From positions 1 through 16,951 of the forward strand of contig DAITMB010000111.1 of assembly GCA_036835375.1 (NCBI GenBank): 16,951 nucleotides of DNA, written 5' to 3'. The notes beneath the pieces were generated by a model that ran no database searches, had not been told where the DNA came from, and was given only the letters and a program-made list of their open reading frames with translations. Made by a program: the position numbers and the translations under genes. This DNA is from JANQTF01 sp036835375 (GTDB lineage: Bacteria; Bacteroidota; Bacteroidia; J057). Shown piece after piece: positions 6,263 to 13,923 of this stretch; position 1 is the first letter of the stretch; each line of letters starts with the position of its first letter.

Positions 6263-8005
6263 ATGCTTCTGATAAAATATTTTGGTCAACACCCCCGACT
6301 GCGCTTTCTGTGCCTCATTTGGATACTGATGTGGGTGCCCAAAGGAATAGCTTCCCTCCCGGCAAGCCATGCCGAAGAAGTGAGCACGCTAGTTCCGTCG
6401 CCCATTCTGCCAGCCGATGACCAACGCCACATCGCTATTAATCATTATATAGACTTTTCAAATGAGTGCTTGCATCTGTTGCAGGAATTTCGACCTCGGC
6501 TCGAATCGCTGAACCAAGAAGCGCTCCTTGCCAGAGTTGACCAGCGGAGTCCTGCTTTTGTATTTCAACTCCAGGACTTCATTCGAGACAAGCACCTGCA
6601 CACGTTTTTGCAAGGAACATGCACCCACACCAGCGAAGACCTCTCGCAAGGGATTGATCTTCAACGTCTTTACCAGAGAACTCAAAACAGCCAGGCCTTG
6701 AGCCAAGCCGACCAAGTGAGGCTCAATCCGATTCGGGACCAGATCTGGTACTTGTCGCTGGAACTGCTGGAACTGGGAGAGTTGTTGGTCGAATATGTCG
6801 CTCGAGACCAGCAAACAGACCCACAGCAAAAGCGTCTTTTCGAAATACTACTACAAGCCGAGCGGATCTACAAAGACATGGATGGGGAGGTGCAATCGTT
6901 TCGCATCACGTTACAGGACGTGGTAGCACCGCTTCCGCTGGCTTTGACGCCGTTTTACACCTTGACGACAGCTGGAGAAGCATTGCTTGAGGCCCTTCGA
7001 AACGGTGACGAACAGGGACTCAACAACGCACGCGCGAAGATGAAACAAGCTGTCGTGGCCAGTGAGCAGGCCAAAATGACTCAAGAGGTTCAACTGAAAA
7101 ATCTTGGAATTTGGTTTGACAAAGATACGGAGCAAGCCTATGACCACGCCGTGGAATACGGAGAGCTGCTTCTCGCTCGCAGTGAGCCATTGGCCCTGGG
7201 AGCTAAATCAAGAAAGGAATTTGGAATCTATCCTTCTTCGTATTATCACTTCAACGAACGACTCTTGTCTGGCTACAACCACCACAAGTATGGGTTGATT
7301 TCCTATTACAATCATCTGTTGGATCTCTCAGATCAAGTCTGGGTCCATGCGGTGGAGGTCGTGCCGTGGTACATGGTGATTTTACCGCAGCGCGAGGAAA
7401 TTGTCCAGCCAGCAGTTCCCGTGCGGAAACCTGCTACACCTAAACCCACTTTTACCCTCGAAACTGCCCCTACCAACAACTTGGTTTTTCTCATCGATGT
7501 GTCTGCCTCGATGAGTCAGCAGGAGAAGCTGCCCCTTCTCAAAGAAAATCTTGAATACCTCGTATCCCTCTACCGGCCAGAAGATCAAATTGCTATCGTG
7601 ACTTTCGCTGCCAACGCCAATGTAGCGCTTGAAGCGACTTCTGGGATCTTTAAATCAGAAATCCAGCGAGCCATACGCAATTTGCGAACAGGCGGAGAAA
7701 CGCAAGCCAAGCGGGGCTTTCGCGAAGCCTATCGCATTGCCCAAAAGCAATTCATTGCTGGTGGAAATAACCGCGTCATCCTCATCACCGATGGCATCTT
7801 TGAAGCAACCGGAGCTATGCAGTCCGACATCCGACGGCAAGCCAGCAGTGGCCTCATGCTCAGTGTATTTCTCGTGGGACGAAATGAGGCTACGCCCGTC
7901 GCAACCCGGCTCAAAGACCTGGCGCAGACGGGCGCAGGGACATACACGCACCTTCAGCCTGACAATGCCAAGGAGATGCTTGTTAGGGAAGCAGGCGGCA
8001 GGTAA
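6263..8005 (+). CDS. secreted von Willebrand factor A domain protein
   Basis: About 580 residues. A signal peptide with hydrophobic core FLCLIWILMWVP lies close to this start. The upstream in-frame ATG at 6209 would add 18 residues and give an unusually long n-region, so 6263 is preferred. A long, mainly helical, Gln/Leu/Glu-rich region (about 40-380) matches no family I recognise. A Pro-rich hinge (PAVPVRKPATPKPTF) then leads to a C-terminal vWA domain (about 405-580). Its MIDAS metal site is visible as DVSAS, a Thr in LRTGGETQ, and ITDGIF. The vWA resembles the YfbK-like/Ca-activated-channel type, with IAGGNNRVILITDG. vWA domains bind protein partners through a divalent metal, and location is likely periplasm or cell surface. 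It is convergent with fbp, 12 bases apart. The partner and role are unknown. Confidence 0.87.
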   Translation: MLLIKYFGQHPRLRFLCLIWILMWVPKGIASLPASHAEEVSTLVPSPILPADDQRHIAINHYIDFSNECLHLLQEFRPRLESLNQEALLARVDQRSPAFVFQLQDFIRDKHLHTFLQGTCTHTSEDLSQGIDLQRLYQRTQNSQALSQADQVRLNPIRDQIWYLSLELLELGELLVEYVARDQQTDPQQKRLFEILLQAERIYKDMDGEVQSFRITLQDVVAPLPLALTPFYTLTTAGEALLEALRNGDEQGLNNARAKMKQAVVASEQAKMTQEVQLKNLGIWFDKDTEQAYDHAVEYGELLLARSEPLALGAKSRKEFGIYPSSYYHFNERLLSGYNHHKYGLISYYNHLLDLSDQVWVHAVEVVPWYMVILPQREEIVQPAVPVRKPATPKPTFTLETAPTNNLVFLIDVSASMSQQEKLPLLKENLEYLVSLYRPEDQIAIVTFAANANVALEATSGIFKSEIQRAIRNLRTGGETQAKRGFREAYRIAQKQFIAGGNNRVILITDGIFEATGAMQSDIRRQASSGLMLSVFLVGRNEATPVATRLKDLAQTGAGTYTHLQPDNAKEMLVREAGGR

Positions 8006-8017
8006 ATGTCGTTTGGA

Positions 8018-9043
8018 TTAGGCAGCAGGGACGGGCCTCCCATACTTCCCGAATTTTTTGATAAATCCTTCTAGCATCAACACTTCTTCCTTGTTTCCGA
8101 CGAAGAAGGGCGTGCGATCATGCAAGGAATCGGGGAGAATGTCCAGAATTCGCTGGCGTCCATTGCTGGCATAGCCTCCTGCTTGCTCAGCGATGAAGGC
8201 CATTGGATTGGCTTCGAAGGTGAGGCGGAGCTTCCCATCAGGATTCTGGTGGGTGCCGGGATACATAAAAATCCCGCCCTTGAGTAGATTTCGGTGAAAA
8301 TCCGCCACCAATGATCCAATGTAGCGGGACTTGTAGGGCGTCGGGGCATCTGTCTTGATGTGCCGCAAGTAGGCCTTGGTCCCTTCGAAAAAGTTGCGAT
8401 AGTGCCCTTCATTGACCGAATAGGTATCACATTTTTCAGGGAAACGCATGTTGGCATGGGAGAGCAGAAATTCTCCGATCGAAGGATCCAGGGTAAAGCC
8501 ATTCACTCCATTGCCTGTGGTGTATACCAGCATGGTGCTGGAGCCATAGAGCACATAGCCCGCCGCCAACTGGCGTGCGCCAGACTGAAGGAGTTCTGCT
8601 TTGGTGAGGGCTCCTCCTCCATCGTATCGGCGATAAATCGAGAAGATCGTGCCGATTGACACATTCACATCGATGTTGCTGCTGCCGTCCAGGGGATCCA
8701 TCACGACAATGTATTTTCCCTCGCTGCCCGGCTGGATAATGAACTCGTCGTTCTCTTCTGAGCCCACTGCGCAGACCATTCTCCCTTTGAAGAGCGCATC
8801 TATCATTCGCTCATTCGCAAAAATATCGAGCTTCTGCACTTGTTCCCCTTGCACATTCACATCGCCCGTAAGACCAAGGATATCCACCAGGCCCGCCTTG
8901 TTTACTTCGCGGTTGATGAGGCGGCAAGCGAGCACAATGTCTCGGATGATTTTGGAGAATTGACCTGTGGCATAAGGAAAATTCTGCTCATTGGTGATGA
9001 CAAACTGCTCCAGCGTCGTCACCCGACTGGGTAAAAAGTCCAT
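8018..9043 (-). CDS. fbp: class I fructose-1,6-bisphosphatase
   Basis: Hydrolyses fructose 1,6-bisphosphate to fructose 6-phosphate and phosphate, the committed gluconeogenic step, in the cytoplasm. The 341-residue length is normal for class I. Metal-site motifs are SEENDE (about 95-100) and the signature DPLDGSSNIDVNVSIGTIFS (116-135). The phosphate and sugar-binding block includes YIGSLVADFHRNLLKGGIFMYPGT, and the C-terminal active site is KLRLTFEANPMAFIAEQAGG. The start MDFLPSRVTTLEQFV aligns with the family N-terminus. It is divergent from queE across a 247-base intergenic region that holds an inverted repeat and may carry its control elements. Confidence 0.97.
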   Translation of the reverse strand: MDFLPSRVTTLEQFVITNEQNFPYATGQFSKIIRDIVLACRLINREVNKAGLVDILGLTGDVNVQGEQVQKLDIFANERMIDALFKGRMVCAVGSEENDEFIIQPGSEGKYIVVMDPLDGSSNIDVNVSIGTIFSIYRRYDGGGALTKAELLQSGARQLAAGYVLYGSSTMLVYTTGNGVNGFTLDPSIGEFLLSHANMRFPEKCDTYSVNEGHYRNFFEGTKAYLRHIKTDAPTPYKSRYIGSLVADFHRNLLKGGIFMYPGTHQNPDGKLRLTFEANPMAFIAEQAGGYASNGRQRILDILPDSLHDRTPFFVGNKEEVLMLEGFIKKFGKYGRPVPAA

Positions 9044-9089
9044 GAGGAAAATAAATGGTAGTAAATGAGTGTAGATAGAAGATATGCAG

Positions 9090-9127
9090 ATCAGCGAATT
9101 TACGCAATTAACTATTTTTTCGCTGAT
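9090..9127. repeat. 9-bp inverted repeat between fbp and queE
   Basis: ATCAGCGAA at 9090-9098 and its exact reverse complement TTCGCTGAT at 9119-9127 flank a 20-base AT-rich spacer. The left arm begins about 47 bases upstream of the fbp start. It could be a dimeric regulator operator or an RNA hairpin in the fbp leader. There is no flanking T-run on the + strand, so a terminator is unlikely. Confidence 0.55.
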
Positions 9128-9277
9128 ATTGATCTTTTGTACAACTTGTCTGCAAAAGTTCTTGCCCGAACCGAGGTTTTTCTACGCTCAAGCTCCCTGA
9201 TCGTGAGTGAAAAATTATCTCAAATACGCCCAAAGACTTGTAAAAAAGCGCATCGGTAGAATGCGACCTAAAGTCCT

Positions 9278-9285
9278 TATCTTTG
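9278..9285 (+). promoter_or_regulatory. probable -7 promoter box of queE
   Basis: TATCTTTG exactly matches the Bacteroidota primary-sigma -7 consensus TAnnTTTG and ends five bases before the chosen queE ATG. A TTG-type -33 element at the usual spacing is not seen. If real, transcription would begin at or next to the start codon, giving a nearly leaderless mRNA. Confidence 0.5.
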
Positions 9286-9290
9286 TGATT

Positions 9291-9935
9291 ATGATAAAAG
9301 TGGAGACAGAACAGGGAGTGTTGCGGCGAGGGGTAGCGGATCCATTGCCTGTGATGGAAGCGTTTTATACGCTTCAAGGGGAAGGGACTTGGACCGGAAC
9401 CGCGGCTTACTTCATCCGCCTCTCAGGCTGCGACGTCGGCTGCCACTGGTGTGATGTGAAAGAAAGCTGGAATCCAGCCGAAAACCAGTACCAATCTACG
9501 GACCAGATGGTATTGGCGGCCAAGGCAAGCGGTGCCCAGCGGGTCGTCATCACTGGCGGAGAACCCACGATATATGACCTTACGATCTTGACTCGGGCGC
9601 TCCATGCCGCCGGGCTGATGGTTCATGTTGAGACGGCTGGACCCTACCCATTGCGCGGAGACATCGACTGGGTGTGCCTGTCACCAAAAAAATTTCTGGC
9701 ACCGCACCCCAGCATTTACGCTAAGGCCCACGAGTTGAAAGTGATCATTTTTAATCAGGATGATTTTCGCTGGGCAGAGCAACATGCAGCGCTTTGCACC
9801 CCTGAGACCCACCTATTTCTCCAGCCAGAGTGGAGCCGCCGTGAGCGATACACCCCTGCGCTCATCGACTACGTAAAGCAGCATCCTCGCTGGCGACTGA
9901 GCATGCAGACCCATAAGTATTTGGACATTCCGTAG
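9291..9935 (+). CDS. queE: 7-carboxy-7-deazaguanine synthase
   Basis: Radical SAM enzyme that converts 6-carboxy-tetrahydropterin to 7-carboxy-7-deazaguanine, the ring-forming step to preQ0 and the queuosine tRNA modification. With this start the protein is 214 residues. The substrate loop FYTLQGEGTWTGTAAYFIRL is followed by the cluster motif CDVGCHWCD, with Cys47, Cys51 and Cys54 as the CxxxCxxC 4Fe-4S ligands. VVITGGEPT is the SAM-binding GGE motif, and CLSPKKFLAP is typical of the Bacteroidota branch. The frame is open from an upstream ATG at 9207, but the extra N-terminus is basic and unlike the family and would contain the -7 box. The ATG at 9291 lies just after that box. No other queuosine gene is adjacent. 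The PorE-like gene begins 121 bases downstream. Confidence 0.94.
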   Translation: MIKVETEQGVLRRGVADPLPVMEAFYTLQGEGTWTGTAAYFIRLSGCDVGCHWCDVKESWNPAENQYQSTDQMVLAAKASGAQRVVITGGEPTIYDLTILTRALHAAGLMVHVETAGPYPLRGDIDWVCLSPKKFLAPHPSIYAKAHELKVIIFNQDDFRWAEQHAALCTPETHLFLQPEWSRRERYTPALIDYVKQHPRWRLSMQTHKYLDIP

Positions 9936-10056
9936 GGGATCCCCAGGATGAATCGAATCACGATGGCTGGTCGTAGGTCCATCAAGTACTTCCGTAAACA
10001 CAAGCGTTCCAGCACTTTCTTCGTTGGTTGTTTCAGATATCTAACTCTCGAGACCC

Positions 10057-12015
10057 ATGTGCATTCTTTTCCGATGGCTTGCTCTGCCGTTCTGTCTTCT
10101 GTTCTGCCATCCAGCTTATGCACAGAACAGCCCCAAAGACTATGGCATTCGCTCGAAAAAAGCCCTTGAGTACTACTTTGAGGGTCAAAAGCAGTCAAAA
10201 TATCGATCCTATCGAGATGCTGCGAAGGCATATGAGAGCGCCATTGCCATTGAGCCAGAATTTGCGGACGCGCATGTTCACCTGGGCATCACAGCCTATC
10301 TCCTTCAATCCTATGAGCCCGCAGTGACACATTTGCTCAAGGCGCGAGAGCTCCGGCCAGAGGATTTTCCTACGCTAGAGTTCTATCTCGGCATTGTGTA
10401 TTTCAAACAGGAAGCCTATGCCGATGCCTCGCGTGCCATCGCAGTATTTTTGGATAAAAAAGCAGGGAGACCAGTAGATATCGAAACTGCACAGAGCCTC
10501 CTCAAGCATTCGCTTTTTGCTGCGGAGGCCATCCAGCGACCTGTCTCCTTTGTCCCCGAAAATCTCGGCCCGGCGATCAACACCGAGCACCACGATTACC
10601 TTCCTTATTTGACGGCGGACAATGGCATGCTACTGTTTACGAGTCGACGCCCGGAGAGCCTAGGAGGCTACCAGCCATTGTTGAGGGATTTTTCTGAAGA
10701 TTTTTTCTATTCTGTCAAAGATGAAGCAGGTAACTGGTTGCCGGCGGAGAATCTTGGGCCTCCCATCAACACGACTGAGAACGAAGGGGCCGCAGCAGTG
10801 AGCCAAGACGGACGCGTGATCATTTTCACTGCGTGTAATCGACCAGATGGATTTGGCAACTGCGACCTCTATATATCCACGAGACAAGATGACGGCTGGT
10901 CTGAGCCACGCAACCTTGGCCCGCGAGTCAATGGCACAGGCTGGGACTCTCAACCATGTCTCTCGCATGACGGAAAGACCTTGTATTTTGCTTCCGCACG
11001 CGACGGAGGCCAAGGGGGGCGTGACATCTGGTATTCTACCTGGGATGGGGAAAAGTGGCTGCCAGCTCAAAATCTCGGGGCGCCAGTGAATACGTCTGGC
11101 AATGAGGATGCGCCCTTCCTCCATGCCGATGGGCTCACGTTGTATTTTTCTTCTGACTATCATCCAGGGTTTGGGTCGCAGGACTTATTTGTAAGCTACC
11201 GTGTTGCGGGAGGAAACTGGGCAGATCCTGTTAACCTCGGCTATCCACTCAATACTTCTGCCGATGAAAGCAATATTTTTGTGGAGACCAATGGAAAGGC
11301 TGGGTACATCAATTCCGATCGAGCCGGGGGTTTGGGTGGAAGTGATATTTACCGCTTTCAAGTCCCGGAAGAAGTGCGACCTCAGATCGCGACTTTTTTG
11401 CGTGGCATTGTGAAAGACAGCCTGACCCTCGCGCCAGTGTATGCGTCGATCCAAGTGATTGATGTGGCCACAGGCGACACGCTTCGCGATGTGCGATCTG
11501 GCAAATCAGACGGCACTTTTCTGATGAGTCTGCCCGGCGGCAAGGAGTATGTGGCGTATTTGCAAGCTCCCAACTACCTTTTCACGAGCCAGCATTTTTC
11601 GCTTCAACAATTGGCAGAGGAGACTTTTTTTGACCTCACGATTCTCATGAAGCCCATCGAAAGTGGTATGCAGATCGTGCTGCCCAATATTTTCTATGGA
11701 TCGGGGAGTTGGGAACTGCAAGCAGCCTCAGCATCTGAGTTGAAGGTCCTGTATCAATTTTTGAAGAGAAATCCCCGCTTGGTCATCGAGATCCAAGGCC
11801 ATACCGACGCCATAGGGAAGGACAGTGACAATCTCATGCTGAGCCAAAGGCGGGCTGATGCGGTGCGGGAATATTTGGTTGAAGCAGGGATTCCAGAGGC
11901 AAGACTGATAGCCAAGGGATACGGGAAGACCATGCCCATCGCCAGCAATGAAGAAGAGGCGGGCCGAGCACGAAATCGTCGCACGGAAATAAAGGTCTTA
12001 GACGCTGGTAGATGA
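10057..12015 (+). CDS. PorE-like TPR/PD40/CRD/OmpA envelope protein
   Basis: This 652-residue protein has a signal peptide (cut predicted after the Ala in PAYAQ, about residue 22) and then four modules. TPR repeats span about 33-135. Five PD40-type propeller repeats follow (about 164-430), each opening with an NLG-x-x-(I/V/L)N motif. A carboxypeptidase-regulatory-like domain spans about 447-533 (FLRGIVKDSLTLAPVYASIQ). An OmpA C-terminal peptidoglycan-binding domain runs from about 543 to 648, with GHTDAIG and LSQRRADAV giving the Asp and Arg that bind diaminopimelate. This order is that of PorE (PG1058), a T9SS component of Porphyromonas gingivalis that links the machine to peptidoglycan. Bacteroidota often have several such paralogues, so orthology is not proven. 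Unlike the lipoprotein PorE, a lipobox is not evident. It ends three bases from the convergent bcp stop. Confidence 0.92.
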   Translation: MCILFRWLALPFCLLFCHPAYAQNSPKDYGIRSKKALEYYFEGQKQSKYRSYRDAAKAYESAIAIEPEFADAHVHLGITAYLLQSYEPAVTHLLKARELRPEDFPTLEFYLGIVYFKQEAYADASRAIAVFLDKKAGRPVDIETAQSLLKHSLFAAEAIQRPVSFVPENLGPAINTEHHDYLPYLTADNGMLLFTSRRPESLGGYQPLLRDFSEDFFYSVKDEAGNWLPAENLGPPINTTENEGAAAVSQDGRVIIFTACNRPDGFGNCDLYISTRQDDGWSEPRNLGPRVNGTGWDSQPCLSHDGKTLYFASARDGGQGGRDIWYSTWDGEKWLPAQNLGAPVNTSGNEDAPFLHADGLTLYFSSDYHPGFGSQDLFVSYRVAGGNWADPVNLGYPLNTSADESNIFVETNGKAGYINSDRAGGLGGSDIYRFQVPEEVRPQIATFLRGIVKDSLTLAPVYASIQVIDVATGDTLRDVRSGKSDGTFLMSLPGGKEYVAYLQAPNYLFTSQHFSLQQLAEETFFDLTILMKPIESGMQIVLPNIFYGSGSWELQAASASELKVLYQFLKRNPRLVIEIQGHTDAIGKDSDNLMLSQRRADAVREYLVEAGIPEARLIAKGYGKTMPIASNEEEAGRARNRRTEIKVLDAGR

Positions 12016-12018
12016 GCT

Positions 12019-12483
12019 TCAATCACTCAAGCTACGCAAGACCTGAAGGGCTTTTTGGATGTGGGGACCAATTTGCATAGGGGAGGAAAAGTGAAATCGG
12101 ATGATACCTCGCTTATCGATCAAAAACGTCTCTCTTCCGGGAAGTAGCCCGAGCAGCGTGCGACTCACGCCATAGGATTTGGCCACCTTAGAATCCGGGT
12201 CAGAAAGAAGCTGAAATGGCAAGCGACGATTGCTGGCAAATGCCCTATGAGAGTCCACAGAGTCGGCACTAACGCCCAAAACTTCTGCGCCAGCATCTAG
12301 GAAGTCCTCATATGCGTCACGAAATCCGCAAGCTTCCATGGTGCATCCCGGAGTCTCATCTTTAGGGTAGAAGTAAAGAACAATATGCTTTTTACCGTGA
12401 AAATCAGCGGCTTGGACGGGTTGACCGTCCTGATTGAGGAGCTTAAAGTCAGGAGCTATTTTTCCGAGCAGAGGCATAGCCAA
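12019..12483 (-). CDS. bcp: thioredoxin-dependent peroxiredoxin, Bcp/PrxQ type
   Basis: Reduces hydrogen peroxide and organic hydroperoxides with thioredoxin as reductant, in the cytoplasm. The 154 residues include the peroxidatic cysteine Cys47 in DETPGCTMEACGFRD and the resolving Cys52 five residues later, the intramolecular PrxQ arrangement. FYPKDETPGCT, VLGVSADS, PFQLLSDPD and GRETFLIDKRGIIRF are family blocks. No signal peptide is present. The in-frame ATG at 12477 is an equally possible start. Its stop lies three bases from the convergent PorE-like gene, leaving no room for separate terminators. A CATCTTTG at minus-strand 12552-12545 differs by one base from the -7 consensus and could serve it. 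Confidence 0.95.
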   Translation of the reverse strand: MAMPLLGKIAPDFKLLNQDGQPVQAADFHGKKHIVLYFYPKDETPGCTMEACGFRDAYEDFLDAGAEVLGVSADSVDSHRAFASNRRLPFQLLSDPDSKVAKSYGVSRTLLGLLPGRETFLIDKRGIIRFHFSSPMQIGPHIQKALQVLRSLSD

Positions 12484-13029
12484 GAAAGCTAAATAGGTGG
12501 AAGAAGCAAGGGAAGCAATAATAGCGGGAAAAGCGGCGTAAATGCAAAGATGTTTGGTCAGGTCCGGGTCGTGGTCGAAGCACTGTGGAAAGAAGCCAAA
12601 AATCGATTTAAATGAGACATATCAAAGTATAACTGGGTTGCGTGATTGGTAGCGACAGCAAGCATTGGATGATGAGCAAGATTTCAGCACCCTCCACATT
12701 CAGCGGTTACTTTCCATTTTACGTCTTACAAACAGCCGTGATTCATCCTAAAGAAGCGCTTCGTGGTTCTTTTTCATCAGTGAAAGCACTTGTCTTCATG
12801 ACTCACGAAATGAAGATCTGGGTAATTCGCTTCGCAATTAAAATGAACAAGTGTGTTCCTGCATCCAATATGATGAGCGCATTGTCAGTTTTTTCAGGTA
12901 CTTTTTCAAGTATTGCGAAGATCCAAGCGGGCGCCCTCGGGAAGCAACAAGCCAATCTTCAAGCACAGTCCTGAAGAACCTTTTCTCAGAACCTTTTATT
13001 TTTAATTTCACTTACCAATCCAACTCCTT
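12484..13029. other. 546-base gene-free region with inverted repeats
   Basis: No convincing coding sequence. A 110-codon + frame (12642-12974) and a 70-codon frame (12851-13063) have no family features and atypical composition. Notable elements are a 10-bp palindrome GAAGCGCTTC at 12753-12762, a stem-loop group at 12787-12853 (listed separately), and CTTCGCAAT at 12830-12838 with its reverse complement ATTGCGAAG at 12912-12920. Two copies of AGAACCTTTT lie at 12975-12984 and 12988-12997, just before the next gene. The leader just before 13030 is pyrimidine- and A-rich. No exact TAnnTTTG box is seen on the + strand. Confidence 0.45.
12787..12853. other. candidate structured RNA or DNA element
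   Basis: CACTTGT (12787-12793) can pair with ACAAGTG (12847-12853). Stacked inside, TCTTCAT (12793-12799) can pair with ATGAAGA (12810-12816) around a 10-base loop. The remaining interior holds AATTCGCTTCGCAATT (12824-12839), which can form a short bulged stem. A further small hairpin, TTTCA-TCAG-TGAAA, lies just upstream at 12772-12785. Such nesting suggests a structured transcript but could occur by chance. No known RNA family is recognised. Confidence 0.3.
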
Positions 13030-13848
13030 ATGTCAAAACTGTTACGCAACGTCTCTCTCTTGATATTTGTGCTCTTTTCTGGAGCATTTCTTCAGGCGCA
13101 AGTATGCACTCCGGACGTACAATATACAGAAGTAGGCCTCTATCCTGATTCGCTCGTGGACGGGATTCTGGGCCAGCCCTATGAGCAAGTAGTTCATGTA
13201 GTGATTCCGCAGGATACCTCAGCGACCGTCCCTCCGTTCGGCACAATCGAATTGGATTTGTGTGAGCTTATCTTGGATTCCATCCCGAATCTTCCAGCGG
13301 GCATGACCTATGAGTGCAACTCACCTGACTGTAGGTGGACTGTTGATCACACGCCTGGTGTGATTAATCGCGTGTGTGTCACGTTAAAGGGTGTCCCCAC
13401 GGAAGTAGTAGGCCCCGATGATAGCTTGTTGGTGTATGCAACAGTGGTCGCGGGAGCATTTAATCAAAATACGCAGGTTTGCGACCCACTACAAATCACC
13501 CTGCCAGATTCGCTGACGACCATTGAGTACAAAACTCAGATGCGCTTGCGTGCGAGTACTTCCAGCATCGAAAAGGACTTGGCTGACCTCAAGATGGTCA
13601 TCTATCCTAATCCAGCTTTGGATGGGGCGGGTTTTGTGCGCTTTGTGCTGCCTCAAGCGGATCGCGTATCTGTGTTGGTGCGAAATGCCAGTGGACAAAC
13701 CCTCGTGGTGTCGAGGTCTGCTATCCTTCCTGCCGGACCTCAAGAATTGTCGATCGGTGGCAAAGACTGGCCTGCGGGGATGTACTTCGTGGAGGTTCGT
13801 TCCGAGGCCGGACAGCTCCGCCAAACTCAAGCTTGGATCTTGAAATAA
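13030..13848 (+). CDS. secreted protein with T9SS C-terminal sorting domain
   Basis: 272 residues. The signal peptide is about 1-23 (LLIFVLFSGAFLQAQ). The mature N-terminal part (about 24-180) carries six cysteines at about 26, 78, 96, 101, 116 and 151, likely disulfide-bonded, in an all-beta pattern with LPAGMTYECNSPDCRW and RVCVTLKGVPTE. This resembles Ig-like modules common in secreted Bacteroidota proteins; I cannot name a function. The C-terminal domain (about 188-272) is a type A sorting signal: it starts MVIYPNPALDG, includes VRNASGQTLVV and LPAGPQELSIGGKDWPAGMY, and ends with a basic residue. Type IX secretion carries such proteins across the outer membrane and usually anchors them to the surface. 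A strong terminator follows 24 bases after the stop, so the transcript ends here. Confidence 0.9.
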   Translation: MSKLLRNVSLLIFVLFSGAFLQAQVCTPDVQYTEVGLYPDSLVDGILGQPYEQVVHVVIPQDTSATVPPFGTIELDLCELILDSIPNLPAGMTYECNSPDCRWTVDHTPGVINRVCVTLKGVPTEVVGPDDSLLVYATVVAGAFNQNTQVCDPLQITLPDSLTTIEYKTQMRLRASTSSIEKDLADLKMVIYPNPALDGAGFVRFVLPQADRVSVLVRNASGQTLVVSRSAILPAGPQELSIGGKDWPAGMYFVEVRSEAGQLRQTQAWILK

Positions 13849-13871
13849 TGTCTAAGATATACCGCTAGATC

Positions 13872-13904
13872 CTCCAGATGGGAGACCCTGTCTGGAGTTT
13901 TTTT
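13872..13904 (+). terminator. rho-independent terminator after T9SS cargo gene
   Basis: The perfect arms CTCCAGA (13872-13878) and TCTGGAG (13891-13897) extend inward by two wobble and two G-C pairs to an 11-bp stem closed by an AGAC loop. Seven T residues follow at 13898-13904. It lies 24 bases past the cargo-gene stop and ends only 19 bases before the TonB-receptor start. Confidence 0.9.
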
Positions 13905-13923
13905 GATCCTTATTCCCCTCCCT

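Larger units (their letters stand above)
9044..9290. other. divergent fbp-queE intergenic region
   Basis: These 247 bases separate divergent fbp and queE. The region is AT-rich near 9100-9130 and holds the inverted repeat and promoter element listed separately. A 64-codon open frame from 9065 has no family features, low-complexity composition and overlaps these elements, so it is not called as a gene. Confidence 0.5.

Noticed and set aside
5948..6370. 140-codon minus-strand open frame spanning the gene-poor region and the start of the vWA gene.
   Set aside because: It overlaps the signal-peptide region of the vWA gene, has no family features and is rich in residues typical of antisense frames.
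9065..9259. 64-codon open frame between fbp and queE.
   Set aside because: It covers the inverted repeat and AT-rich control region, has no homology features I recognise and lacks a ribosome-binding context.
12642..12974. 110-codon open frame in the gene-free region before the T9SS cargo gene.
   Set aside because: Residue composition is atypical, there are no recognisable motifs, and it overlaps the inverted-repeat cluster and a second unrelated open frame.
13903..13923. Alternative TTG start for the TonB receptor.
   Set aside because: It lies in the terminator T-run and would place extra residues before a well-formed signal peptide that begins at 13924.
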